Assembly (NCBI GenBank): GCA_945913255.1 | Contig: CAMEDC010000004.1 | Location: 88,520-141,562 of the forward strand | Origin: an uncultured Lachnospiraceae bacterium | GTDB lineage: Bacteria; Bacillota; Clostridia; Lachnospirales; Lachnospiraceae | Reading direction: 5' to 3' | DNA length: 53,043 nucleotides | Shown here: in pieces, positions 16,970-24,914 of the stretch | Layout of the letters: each line of letters starts with the position of its first letter | Numbering within the stretch: the first letter of the stretch is position 1 | Made by a program: the position numbers and the translations under genes | The notes under the pieces: model-generated | Told to the model about the DNA's origin: nothing | The model's input: the letters and a program-made list of their open reading frames with translations, nothing else | Databases searched by the model: none

Positions 16970-19792
16970 TCACAGTTTTATTCTATTTATTCCTTGCTTT
17001 CCGGTAGGCAGATATTGCTCCCGCATCTGTGCCGAAGCGGCTTCCACCGCATCGCGGAAGCCCTGCGCCGACAATCTTACCGCCCCGTCTCCCCAGATAA
17101 TCATCTGTTCCAGACCATCGGAGGTTGCCACCGTCACATGATGCTTTCTGCCGATTTCATGCACCGTCTTCTCAATATACTGGTCAGCTGTTTCCGCCTC
17201 TTTCGTATACACCACGTAAATATTGTGATATTTCTGCACGGAACCGGGATTTCCCTTCACTTTGTAGGCATCAAAGACCAGAATCAGCGTACATCCCTGA
17301 TATCCCTGATAATTGCAGCAGATATCCATCAGCTTATCCCTGGCACTGTCGATATTGACCGCTGCAAGGCTGCGTAAGTCCTCCCAGGCAAAAATGATGT
17401 TGTAGCCGTCCACCAGAAGATATTCCTCTTTCCGGGCTGTCTGCGCAATGCTTCTTTTGCTGTTGCTCCTGCTGCCGTTGCCTTTCGCCGCTTCACCACC
17501 TATTCTGTTTCCGTTTGCTCCGTTTTCACTTGTTATATTACCGTCTGTTCCGCTTCCGTCTGTCTCCGGCTTTACAGCACTCCCGAGATTCCTCCCGTGA
17601 TAACGATACGGCTCGTAATCCTGAACGCTCTTTCCGTAAGTTCGCTGAAAGATTTCTGCGATTTCCTCCTGTGTGATATAATCCGACCTTCCGTTGCCGG
17701 TCTGTCCGTTGCCGTGTGTTCCCGGCTTTCCCGCACGAAAACCATTCCCGTTCGCAACATTCTGTCCACCTGTCACTGCCGCAGAACCTGTCATAAAGTC
17801 CGTACCATCTTCCACTTCTCCATCCGAATCCTGCCAGTCGTTTTCCAGGTGGGCATATTCCGGTACCTGCTCCCAACCCACCAAAAAACCTGCTCCATGA
17901 GCACAGAATACGGAGGAAGACGGGTTTTCCAAATCGCTCTCCGGGTCATAGCCGATTTTTTCTATCACCTCTTCCGCATTATGGCAGGGTTCATATCCTT
18001 TCAGAACACAGGACAACCTTCCCTGTCCTCTGGAATACGCATTCACTTCTCTCTGATAATCCTGCATGCAGGCTGCTGGTGCCGTCCCCGTGAGAATGCT
18101 TCTGTCTCCCTCCGTCACCGGATTGTCGAAGCTGCCGTATCTCTTCTGAATATCCGACATAGCACGTCCCAGCTGTTCCGTCGGTACTTCCAGAGTGAAG
18201 GCATACACCGGCTCCAGCAGCACATTCTCCGCCTGCATCAGACCCTGGCGCAGTGCCCGGTAGGTTGCCTGCCTGAAATCGCCGCCCTCCGTATGCTTCA
18301 GATGTGCCCGACCGGTCAGCAGGGTAATTTTCATGTCTGTCACCGGAGAACCCGTCAAAACACCGAGATGGGTTTTCTCTTCCGGATGGGTCAGAATCAG
18401 CCTCTGCCAGTTTCTGTCCAGCTTGTCCGTGCTGCACACGGAAGCAAACTGCAAGCCGCTCCCCGGCTCACCCGGCTCCAGCAGCAAATGAACCTCCGCG
18501 TAATGTCTGAGCGGCTCAAAATGACCGATGCCCACTACCGGCGCAGCGATACTCTCTTTATAAACAATACTGCCGTCCCCGAACTCTGCTTCCAGGTTAA
18601 AACGCTCCAAAAGCAGCCGTTTCAAAATTTCCGTCTGTACTTCTCCCATCACCTGTACATGAATTTCTTTTGATGCCTCCCGCCATACCACGTGAAGTTC
18701 CGGTTCTTCCTCCTCCAGCTGACGCATTTGCCCCAGAACTTTCACCGCATCGCTTCCTTCCGGCAGAATCAGCCGATAAGTTAAAACCGGAACCAAAACG
18801 GGCAGTGAATTTTCTTTCTCTGCTCCAAGCCCCTGCCCCGCAAAGGTTTTTCCCAGTCCCGTAACGGCACAGATACCGCCCGCACAGATACTGTCGGCGA
18901 GCTGAAACTGTGCTCCTTCATATACCCGGAGCTGGTCTGCTTTCTCCTCCCAGATTTCCTCCGAAGAAGCCGCACTGGCTGCGTTGCTCACCGGCATTTT
19001 GACCCGCAGTACACCTCCGGTCACCTTTAGGTGAGTCAGGCGGTTTCCGTTTGCGTCTCTTGAAATCTTGTATACTCGCGCACCGAAGTCCTCTCCATAG
19101 GTCGGAATTCGCGTGTATTTCCGCACTCCCGCAAGCAATTCCTCCACGCCATCCAGCCGCAGAGCAGAACCGAAAAAGCAGGGAAACAGTTTTCTCTCTC
19201 CTATGGTCTCGGCTATATTTGCATCTGTCAGGGTTCCTGTCTCAAGATACTCCTCCATCAGGGACTCGCTGCACATGGCAAGATTTTCTGCAAAATCAGG
19301 CTTCTCCTGCGCAGAAGTTCCGAATTCCACACAATTTTCGTCCAATCCGCTTTTCAGTTCCCTCAAAAGCTTTTCTTTGTCTGTTCCGGACTGATCCATC
19401 TTATTGACAAACAAGAAAGTCGGGATATGATACTGGGTCAGCAGCTTCCACAGAGTTTTGGTATGTCCCTGAATTCCGTCCGCTCCGCTGATTACCAGAA
19501 TGCCGTAATCAAGAACCTGTAAGGTTCTCTCCATCTCTGCGGAAAAATCCACATGTCCCGGCGTATCCAGCAAAGTGATATCCAATCCTTCCCAGGAAAG
19601 AGATGCCTGCTTGGAAAAAATCGTGATGCCTCTCTCCCTCTCCAGGGCAAAATTGTCCAGAAAAGCATCTTTGTGGTCTACTCTGCCCAGCTTCCGCAAA
19701 TGACCGCAGGTATAGAGAAGTGCCTCCGATAATGTGGTTTTTCCCGCATCAACATGGGCCAGAATTCCGATTACAACTTTATTTTCCTTCAT
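16970..19792 (-). CDS. TetM/EF-G-like ribosomal GTPase fused to a Rae1/YacP-like NYN endoribonuclease
   Basis: A 940-residue protein. Residues 1-~640 match the ribosomal-protection GTPases (TetM/TetO group) and EF-G: P-loop AHVDAGKTT (12-20), ERERGITI switch I, DTPGHVDF, NKMD, then EF-G domains II-V with the C-terminal GYEPC region and an extension ending FCAHGAGFLVGW. A Gly/Asn/Ser-rich linker (~655-785) leads to an NYN (PIN-like) domain at ~790-935. Its sequence (LLVDGYNIIFAWEDL, VFDAY, ETADQYIEK, TSDGLEQMI) follows YacP/Rae1 closely and keeps acidic residues at D795, D841, D870 and D892. In Bacillus subtilis Rae1 is a ribosome-associated A-site mRNA nuclease, and TetM-like GTPases act at the same site. 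The fusion therefore suggests a GTPase that delivers a nuclease to stalled ribosomes (inference). Start ATG 19792; the GH67 gene follows after 41 bases. Confidence 0.9.
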   Translation of the reverse strand: MKENKVVIGILAHVDAGKTTLSEALLYTCGHLRKLGRVDHKDAFLDNFALERERGITIFSKQASLSWEGLDITLLDTPGHVDFSAEMERTLQVLDYGILVISGADGIQGHTKTLWKLLTQYHIPTFLFVNKMDQSGTDKEKLLRELKSGLDENCVEFGTSAQEKPDFAENLAMCSESLMEEYLETGTLTDANIAETIGERKLFPCFFGSALRLDGVEELLAGVRKYTRIPTYGEDFGARVYKISRDANGNRLTHLKVTGGVLRVKMPVSNAASAASSEEIWEEKADQLRVYEGAQFQLADSICAGGICAVTGLGKTFAGQGLGAEKENSLPVLVPVLTYRLILPEGSDAVKVLGQMRQLEEEEPELHVVWREASKEIHVQVMGEVQTEILKRLLLERFNLEAEFGDGSIVYKESIAAPVVGIGHFEPLRHYAEVHLLLEPGEPGSGLQFASVCSTDKLDRNWQRLILTHPEEKTHLGVLTGSPVTDMKITLLTGRAHLKHTEGGDFRQATYRALRQGLMQAENVLLEPVYAFTLEVPTEQLGRAMSDIQKRYGSFDNPVTEGDRSILTGTAPAACMQDYQREVNAYSRGQGRLSCVLKGYEPCHNAEEVIEKIGYDPESDLENPSSSVFCAHGAGFLVGWEQVPEYAHLENDWQDSDGEVEDGTDFMTGSAAVTGGQNVANGNGFRAGKPGTHGNGQTGNGRSDYITQEEIAEIFQRTYGKSVQDYEPYRYHGRNLGSAVKPETDGSGTDGNITSENGANGNRIGGEAAKGNGSRSNSKRSIAQTARKEEYLLVDGYNIIFAWEDLRSLAAVNIDSARDKLMDICCNYQGYQGCTLILVFDAYKVKGNPGSVQKYHNIYVVYTKEAETADQYIEKTVHEIGRKHHVTVATSDGLEQMIIWGDGAVRLSAQGFRDAVEAASAQMREQYLPTGKQGINRIKL

Positions 19793-19908
19793 CCTGTCTC
19801 TTACCTTTCTGCTATCACATATCTTTTCAGCTTCCTTTCACTTCACGAAAGACCTTCCCGGTATTGACAATATTTCGTCAAAGCATTATAGTAGTTCGTG
19901 AACTAAAT

Positions 19909-20000
19909 AAACGCTAGGGGAGCACATCGCTGAGATTGAACGTGCAACGCACTGTTCTAACCCTCACTACTTGAACCGGATAATACCGGCGTAAGGAAGC
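19909..20000 (+). ncRNA. TPP riboswitch (thi box) controlling thiT
   Basis: The thi-box core is clear: a GGGG-containing P1/P2 region (ACGCTAGGGGAGC), the CTGAGA pyrimidine-binding loop at 19930-19935, and the second half AACCGGATAATACCGGCGTAAGGAAGC that binds the pyrophosphate. Element order and the thiamine transporter downstream agree. Thiamine pyrophosphate binding should lower thiT expression. Confidence 0.95.
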
Positions 20001-20151
20001 AAAACAACTGTTGCCAAATGAACCAACTCGGTACCATATCGGCTCAACATCATTTACCCGCCCGGTATCATTTTGACAAAGCGGTTGTGACCGCCATGTA
20101 TGCGGTATCGATGTTGTTCCTCCTACTCGTCCAAAGAAGGAGGATTTTTTT
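20001..20151 (+). promoter_or_regulatory. Riboswitch expression platform with Shine-Dalgarno-sequestering hairpin
   Basis: Between the aptamer and thiT. A 7-bp stem pairs TCCTCCT (20118-20124) with AGGAGGA (20138-20144), which is the ribosome binding site of thiT itself, and the stem is followed by a run of seven T before ATG. It can act as an SD-blocking hairpin and resembles a terminator. A small hairpin GCGGTTGTGACCGC lies at about 20081-20094. I could not identify the competing structure with certainty. Confidence 0.7.
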
Positions 20152-20733
20152 ATGCAGAACCAAAAAACAAAAATCTTGGTGGAAGGTGCCGCTATGGTTG
20201 CTCTTGCCACCGTCTTAAGCTTCATCCGGGTGTTCAAGCTTCCCTGGGGCGGCTCCGTCACTTTACTTTCCATGCTTCCCATTGTTCTCTTTTCCATCCG
20301 CAGAGGGATGATACCAGGTCTTACCGCAGCTTTCGTATATTCCCTGACACAGTTTACCCAGGGCATCATGGACGGTCTCTTTGGCTGGGGACTTACTCCC
20401 GGAATGCTCATCGCCTGCATCCTTCTGGATTATATCGGTGCCTTCACAGTACTGGGAATTGCCGGCTGCTTCCGCAAAAAGAAGCTTCCCGGATGGATTG
20501 GCGGTATTACACTTGCCGTTACACTGCGCTTCTTCCTGCACTTCCTCAGCGGGGTTGTCATCTGGCACAGCTTCGGAGAACTCTGGAATGGTTTCTCCAC
20601 CGAAAATACCTATCTCTACAGCTTTTTGTACAACGGCTGCTATATGCTGCCGGAGCTGATTTTCACATTGGCAGGTGCTGTTGCACTCCTTTCCGCTCCC
20701 CAGACAAAACGTCTGCTGCTTGTAGAAGAGTGA
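20152..20733 (+). CDS. thiT: Thiamine transporter ThiT (ECF S-component)
   Basis: A 193-residue, six-helix membrane protein of the YuaJ/ThiT family. It is the substrate-binding S-component that captures thiamine and docks onto a shared ECF energy-coupling module (not encoded here). Family signatures include the LPWGGSVTLLSMLPI region and the C-terminal aromatic/acidic loop SFLYNGCYMLPE near the thiamine site. The ATG at 20152 follows AGAAGGAGG, which is occluded by the upstream hairpin. Controlled by the TPP riboswitch; no thiamine biosynthesis gene is adjacent. Confidence 0.95.
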   Translation: MQNQKTKILVEGAAMVALATVLSFIRVFKLPWGGSVTLLSMLPIVLFSIRRGMIPGLTAAFVYSLTQFTQGIMDGLFGWGLTPGMLIACILLDYIGAFTVLGIAGCFRKKKLPGWIGGITLAVTLRFFLHFLSGVVIWHSFGELWNGFSTENTYLYSFLYNGCYMLPELIFTLAGAVALLSAPQTKRLLLVEE

Positions 20734-20768
20734 TGGAATTTGTGCCGCATGGTACCACGTATTTATAC

Positions 20769-20801
20769 GAGCCTTGCACAGAAATGTGTAGGGCTCTTTT
20801 T
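20769..20801 (+). terminator. Terminator after thiT
   Basis: A 12-bp stem GAGCCTTGCACA/TGTGTAGGGCTC (two G-U pairs) closes on GAAA and is followed by TTTTT; it lies 35 bases after the thiT stop. Confidence 0.92.
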
Positions 20802-20835
20802 CTACTCAGCTACCACAATGTGCAGGGCTTAACTT

Positions 20836-21843
20836 TTACTGCTCTGTCACCACATACACCATACTTGTAACCACATAAAGCACTTTACCGTCATATTCAA
20901 CTCTTGACCAGCCGGAATCCGGGCTGTAACCCGTCCGATGAGCCACTTCCCCGTAATTCAGCTGACAGTGAACCGTACTGTTCCCCTCTGATGTACTGGG
21001 CTCCAGTCTCAGGTTGACATACTCCTTGGGAGAGATGTTATCATCACAGTCTGTGAAGATTATCACCCTTCCGTCCTTTGTGCTGACTCTGTTGGGATTT
21101 TCCGTCTTCACAGGCGTTTTATAGGATAAATCCGTGGTCAGATACTGGCTGACCGCATAAAGCGTCTGCCCGTTGTAGTCGATTCTGGACCAGCCCGTAT
21201 CATTATTGATGCCGGTTCTGGACAGAACTTCACCGTTCTGGGCCTGTGTCACAATATTCTCCGCATCCGCGGTACTGGGCAGCGAACGCAGATTAATGAT
21301 ATCCTTCGCCGTGACGGTCTCCTGCACCTGGGTAAATGCCATCGTCTCATTTCCGGACACCGGTTCCTGTACCACCGTATTCTCCGAAGCCGGTGTCGGA
21401 ACTGCATCCGGCGTTGCCGTGGGAACCGGTGTTGTCGTTGCCTCAGCCACCGCGGTGGGGTTCGGTGTTGCTGTTGCCTCAGCCGCCGCGGTGGGGTTCG
21501 GTGTTGCTGTTGCCTCAGCCGCCACGGTAGGGTCCGGTGTTGCTGTTGCCTCAGGCGTCGCGGTGGGGTCCGGTGTTGCTGTTGCCTCAGCCGCCTGTGA
21601 AGCCTGCCCATCCGTATCCTTATTGCCGTGCGTAAAATGCCAGAGCACGGCACAAATCAAAGCAGCAAGAATGACGAGCCCCACAAACACAAATACCATG
21701 GTAACAGGTTTCATGGGTTTTGGCTCATCTTCCCAATCATCCTCCCAGTCGTCTTCCCATTCTTCCGTATCCTCTCTTTGTCTCACTCTGGGCTGTTTCG
21801 CTAATGGCTGCTCTTCAAAATCCTTATCATCCTTATTTTTCAT
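20836..21843 (-). CDS. Membrane-anchored protein with Thr-Pro repeat stalk and two SH3b domains
   Basis: A 335-residue protein. Residues 1-~50 are acidic and cytoplasmic (repeated WEDDWED), followed by one transmembrane helix (VTMVFVFVGLVILAALICAVL). Then comes a stalk of about five 12-residue repeats of the type EATATPNPTAAA, and two bacterial SH3 domains (about 180-240 and 265-330), each with the pattern (I/V)NLRxxPST...G(W)SR(I/V)(D/E)Y(N/D)G. Such domains bind cell-wall peptides, so a wall-tethering or wall-sensing role is likely. The ATG at 21843 follows AGGAACAGG; an upstream in-frame extension has no ribosome binding site and crosses the trpS terminator. No catalytic domain is present. 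Confidence 0.85.
   Translation of the reverse strand: MKNKDDKDFEEQPLAKQPRVRQREDTEEWEDDWEDDWEDEPKPMKPVTMVFVFVGLVILAALICAVLWHFTHGNKDTDGQASQAAEATATPDPTATPEATATPDPTVAAEATATPNPTAAAEATATPNPTAVAEATTTPVPTATPDAVPTPASENTVVQEPVSGNETMAFTQVQETVTAKDIINLRSLPSTADAENIVTQAQNGEVLSRTGINNDTGWSRIDYNGQTLYAVSQYLTTDLSYKTPVKTENPNRVSTKDGRVIIFTDCDDNISPKEYVNLRLEPSTSEGNSTVHCQLNYGEVAHRTGYSPDSGWSRVEYDGKVLYVVTSMVYVVTEQ
21425..21605. repeat. 36-bp tandem repeats within the SH3b protein gene
   Basis: About five head-to-tail units of 36 bp (core GGTGTTGCTGTTGCCTCAGC on the plus strand), in frame with the gene and encoding the 12-residue Thr/Pro stalk. Units differ by a few bases. Copy number is likely to vary between strains. 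Confidence 0.9.
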
Positions 21844-21896
21844 TTTCCTGTTCCTCTGCAAAAATCCGAAAAGGGAGTTTTCATTTATATACAATA

Positions 21897-21930
21897 CGCC
21901 GGATAAGACGGCTTCCCGTCTCATCCGGCG
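21897..21930 (-). terminator. Strong hairpin after trpS, probable terminator
   Basis: On the minus strand a 15-bp stem CGCCGGATGAGACGG/CCGTCTTATCCGGCG (one G-U) closes on GAAG. The tail TATTGTATATAAAT is only partly T-rich, so termination may be incomplete and the SH3b gene may be read through from trpS. The G-U pair works only on the minus strand, which supports this orientation. Confidence 0.75.
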
Positions 21931-21948
21931 GAGGTTTCAAGTTAATCC

Positions 21949-23034
21949 TTAGCCCTCATACTTTTCACTCTGCATGCGAATCAGTTCCGCATCTTCAAAG
22001 TAGTTAATCTTCATGGCGCTCTTTACTTCAGACAGTGTCTGGGCTGCCACTTCCCGGGCTGTATCACTGCCCTTCTTCAGAATTTCATATACAGCCGGAA
22101 TGTCCTTCTCCAGTTCTTTTCTGCGGTTGCGGATAGGCTCCAGAGTTTCCTGCATGATATTGTTCAGGAACTTCTTTACCTTTACATCCCCCAGGCCGCC
22201 GCGCTGATAATGGGCCTTCAGCTCATCCAGGTTTGCATAATCCGGCAGATACCGCTCAAAGTGCTCCGGTCTGCAGAATGCATCCAGATACGTAAATACC
22301 GTATTGCCCTCCAGATGTCCGGGGTCGCTGACCTGAAGATGTAAAGGATCGGTATACATACTCATTATCTTTGTGCGCACCTCATCTGCGCTGTCTGCCA
22401 GATAAATGCAGTTTCCGAGAGATTTACTCATCTTCGCCTTGCCGTCTATGCCGGGCAGTCTCTGGCATGCCTCGTTTTCAGGAAGCAAAGCCGCAGGCTC
22501 CACCAGAACGGGTGCATACACTGTATTAAACTTATGAACAATTTCTCTTGTCTGCTCAATCATGGGCAGCTGATCACCGCCAACAGGAACCGTCGTCGCT
22601 TTAAATGCCGTAATATCTGCTGCCTGGCTGATGGGATAGGTAAAGAATCCCACCGGAATACTCGCTTCAAAATTGCGCATCTGAATCTCACTCTTTACAG
22701 TAGGATTCCGTTGCAGTCTCGCCACCGTAACCAGATCCATGTAATAAAAAGTCAGCTCGCACAGCTCTGAAATCTGCGACTGAATGAACAGAGTCGATTT
22801 TGCGGGATCCAGTCCGCAGGACATGTAATCAAGTGCTACCTCAATGATATTCTGACGCACCTTCTCCGGGTTCTCAATATTGTCCGTCAGGGCCTGTGCA
22901 TCCGCAATCATGATAAACGTCTTTTTATATTCACCGGAATTCTGCAGTTCCACACGTCTTCTGAGAGAACCAACATAATGTCCCACATGCAGTCTTCCCG
23001 TCGGTCTGTCACCGGTCAAAATAATCTTATCCAT
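21949..23034 (-). CDS. trpS: Tryptophanyl-tRNA synthetase
   Basis: Class I aminoacyl-tRNA synthetase that charges tRNA-Trp. The 361-residue protein carries the HIGH-type motif as GRLHVGHY near the N-terminus, the KMSKS motif exactly (AKMSKSLGN), and the family block [18 protein letters not shown] chose the ATG at 23034; a TTG three codons upstream is in frame but sits too close to the AAGGGG site. It is preceded by a ~175-base structured leader with its own promoter. Length and motifs are intact. Confidence 0.95.
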   Translation of the reverse strand: MDKIILTGDRPTGRLHVGHYVGSLRRRVELQNSGEYKKTFIMIADAQALTDNIENPEKVRQNIIEVALDYMSCGLDPAKSTLFIQSQISELCELTFYYMDLVTVARLQRNPTVKSEIQMRNFEASIPVGFFTYPISQAADITAFKATTVPVGGDQLPMIEQTREIVHKFNTVYAPVLVEPAALLPENEACQRLPGIDGKAKMSKSLGNCIYLADSADEVRTKIMSMYTDPLHLQVSDPGHLEGNTVFTYLDAFCRPEHFERYLPDYANLDELKAHYQRGGLGDVKVKKFLNNIMQETLEPIRNRRKELEKDIPAVYEILKKGSDTAREVAAQTLSEVKSAMKINYFEDAELIRMQSEKYEG

Positions 23035-23043
23035 TTTTTCCAA

Positions 23044-23207
23044 ATCCCCTTTTAATTATTCTGCTTCGCAATCACTTGCTTTCCTGTTCGCGTTCAGACA
23101 CTCGCAAACCCGCACCTTCGGTGCTCACCTGTCTGCTGTGCAGACGGTTTGCTCGTTATCGCAGCGGAAACCAAATGCCGCCTTCGGCGGCGCTTGGTTT
23201 CCTGCTC
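23044..23207 (-). promoter_or_regulatory. Highly structured trpS leader RNA
   Basis: Between the predicted start of transcription and trpS lie nested hairpins. Stem B pairs 23166-23174 with 23194-23202 (9 bp) around an inner 6-bp GCCGCC/GGCGGC hairpin. Stem A pairs 23104-23110 with 23146-23152 (7 bp) and encloses two side hairpins, 23112-23124 and 23131-23145, forming a three-way junction. A small GCAA/TTGC hairpin is at 23068-23079. I see no T-box sequence (AGGGTGG...CCGCG) and no tryptophan-codon leader peptide. It may be an unrecognised regulatory RNA or a palindromic repeat element. Confidence 0.6.
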
Positions 23208-23213
23208 GCGTAC

Positions 23214-23219
23214 ATTATA
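23214..23219 (-). promoter_or_regulatory. -10 element of the trpS promoter
   Basis: A perfect TATAAT on the minus strand. The predicted start of transcription, near 23207, coincides with the first base of the structured leader. The -35 region (TTCCGA at 16 bases) is weak. Confidence 0.6.
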
Positions 23220-23348
23220 TCATGGTTTTCTACATTCGGAAATACTTTTTCTCAATATCCGAAGCAATCATTTTTTTAAAATGCTGGCAGCAAATCAGAA
23301 TTTTGAGATACAGCCCGTATTTTCCAAATTGCCCCTATTTTTACTCTG

Positions 23349-23811
23349 CTAAGAAACATCCACAATGTTTTCATTCGAGTTTCTTGCCAGTATGGAACAT
23401 CCCTCACACAATGTAATGGATTTGCCATCAACCGTAGTCACAATTCCTCCGGCTTCTTCGACAATCAGAGCACCTGCAGCATAATCCCATGGACTAAGCA
23501 TCAATTCAAAATATACTTCTGCACGTCCTGCTGCAATATTGCACAAATCGATAGCCGCGCATCCGCTCCTTCTAATATCCAATGCATGTTGAAAATAAGT
23601 ATAAGCCATCTTCCTCACCCACAAAAACTGCTTCCGGCAAGATTTGCAATAGTTTTTGCTTTAATTTGTCTTGGATTTTTTTATCATAAGTCGTGACAAA
23701 ATTTGCATGCCCCCACTTATCATCTACTACTATTTCACTACGTACAGCTTCCGTCATAATCCTTGCACATTCACGAACTGCTTCTGCCATGCAATTTAAT
23801 ATATTATCCAT
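23349..23811 (-). pseudogene. Inositol monophosphatase family gene (SuhB-like) with internal deletion
   Basis: The N-terminal part (from 23811) reads to VFVGEEDG, the first metal-binding block of the family, then runs into a stop within a few codons. The other frame picks up ALDIRRSGCAAIDLC and continues with SPWDYAAGALIVEEAGG to the end at 23349. Everything between, including the essential DPIDGT metal motif, is missing at a junction near 23590-23620, where the frame also shifts. Intact enzymes are about 260 residues; about 150 codons remain. It follows the SpoU methyltransferase gene by 33 bases on the same strand. No activity is expected. Confidence 0.88.
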
Positions 23812-23844
23812 ATTTTTCCTCCACGGGGATGCTTCTTCTGTCCC

Positions 23845-24681
23845 CTATTCGATATTCGCGTTCTTTTTTCCCAGCTGCCAGAATGCCACTGCGCTTGCCG
23901 CTGCCACATTCAAAGAGTCCACCTCGTGAGACATTGGTATACACACCGTATAATCGCAATCTGCAATCGTCTCCTTTGCCAATCCATCTCCTTCTGTTCC
24001 CAACACAATTGCCAGTTTTTCCTCTGCCAAAAGTGTCGGATGATCAATATCGACAGACTCTTTGCTTAAAGCCATCGCTGCCGTCCGAAATCCTGATTTA
24101 CGCAGCGACTCCATACCTGCCTCCGGCCAGCTTCCATCCGGAAAATAAGTCCATGGAATCTGGAAAACTGTTCCCATACTGACACGTGCCGCTCTCCGGT
24201 ATAACGGGTCGCTGCACCCCGGTGTGAGCAATACCGCATCCATATAAAGCGCAGCCGCCGAACGAAAAATTGCCCCCACATTCGTCGGGTTCACAACACT
24301 TTCCAGTATTGCAACCCGCCTGGCAGTGGCACAAATTTCTTCTATAGCTGGCAGTGGCTTTCGCTTCATGGCACAGAGCATACCCCGCGTCATTTGAAAT
24401 CCGGTCAGCCGGGTAAGCACCGGCAGTTCCGCTGTGTATACCGGTACCCCTTTACACTTTGCAAGCACCGCTGCTGCCTCCCTTTCAATATGTCTCGGTT
24501 CCAGTAAAAAAGAAATGGCCTCATATCCTGCATTCAATGCGCGTTCCACTACTTTCGGGCTTTCCGCTATAAAAATACCCGTATCCGGTTCGTAATAATG
24601 CAGCAGCTGCGCTTCATTCAGTCTCGCGTAAACATCCAGCTCCGGAGCCAGAAAATCTGTTACTTCTATTACATTCAGCAT
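23845..24681 (-). CDS. SpoU/TrmH-family RNA 2'-O-methyltransferase
   Basis: A 278-residue SPOUT-class enzyme that methylates a ribose 2'-OH in rRNA or tRNA using SAM. The N-terminal ~110 residues form the substrate-binding domain; the knotted catalytic domain has motif 1 NPTNVGAIFRSA (with the catalytic Arg), motif 2 AIVLGTEGDGL and motif 3 CIPMSHEVDSLNVAAASAVAFW. Length and motifs are complete. The target nucleotide cannot be assigned. It has its own promoter at 24724-24729. Confidence 0.92.
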   Translation of the reverse strand: MLNVIEVTDFLAPELDVYARLNEAQLLHYYEPDTGIFIAESPKVVERALNAGYEAISFLLEPRHIEREAAAVLAKCKGVPVYTAELPVLTRLTGFQMTRGMLCAMKRKPLPAIEEICATARRVAILESVVNPTNVGAIFRSAAALYMDAVLLTPGCSDPLYRRAARVSMGTVFQIPWTYFPDGSWPEAGMESLRKSGFRTAAMALSKESVDIDHPTLLAEEKLAIVLGTEGDGLAKETIADCDYTVCIPMSHEVDSLNVAAASAVAFWQLGKKNANIE

Positions 24682-24914
24682 CCTTATCCCTATCCCTTTT
24701 TTCTGTTTTGCAATCTTAATAGCATTATAGCATGACTACTTTGTTTTCGTGTAACAATGTGTTAGAATAAGGAAGCGTATATATATGCGGCAAAAAATCC
24801 TCAGAATGGTATCTTTCAAATGAAACCGCTGTAAATAAGAAACCCTATTTTGAATATATTGACAAAAACCTGATATCGATTCGATAACGGAAAACAGATA
24901 ATCAAAAGCACACT
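24682..24914. promoter_or_regulatory. Divergent intergenic region with promoters for the SpoU and GH114 genes
   Basis: Minus strand: an extended -10 box TGC-TATAAT at 24724-24732 fits the SpoU gene. Plus strand: TAGAAT at about 24764 with TTGTTT 16 bases upstream is a possible promoter reading toward the GH114 gene, giving a leader of about 140 bases. That leader contains codon-like fragments in more than one frame, perhaps remnants of an older gene, and a possible 12-codon ORF at 24784. I see no stable structure. Confidence 0.45.

Noticed and set aside
16929..16973. Longer GH67 start overlapping the GTPase stop
   Set aside because: No ribosome binding site there, whereas ATG-ATG at 16928/16925 has GGGGG at proper distance.
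16970..19792. Straight call as a tetracycline resistance gene (tetM/tetO)
   Set aside because: The GTPase part is clearly divergent from TetM, has a different C-terminal end, and carries a nuclease domain; resistance cannot be claimed from this.
21425..21605. Regular 36-bp units resembling a CRISPR array
   Set aside because: The units are contiguous with no spacers, and they are in frame inside a gene, encoding a Thr/Pro-rich stalk.
23044..23219. T-box riboswitch before trpS
   Set aside because: No AGGGTGG...CCGCG antiterminator bulge, no convincing specifier loop, and no terminator before trpS.
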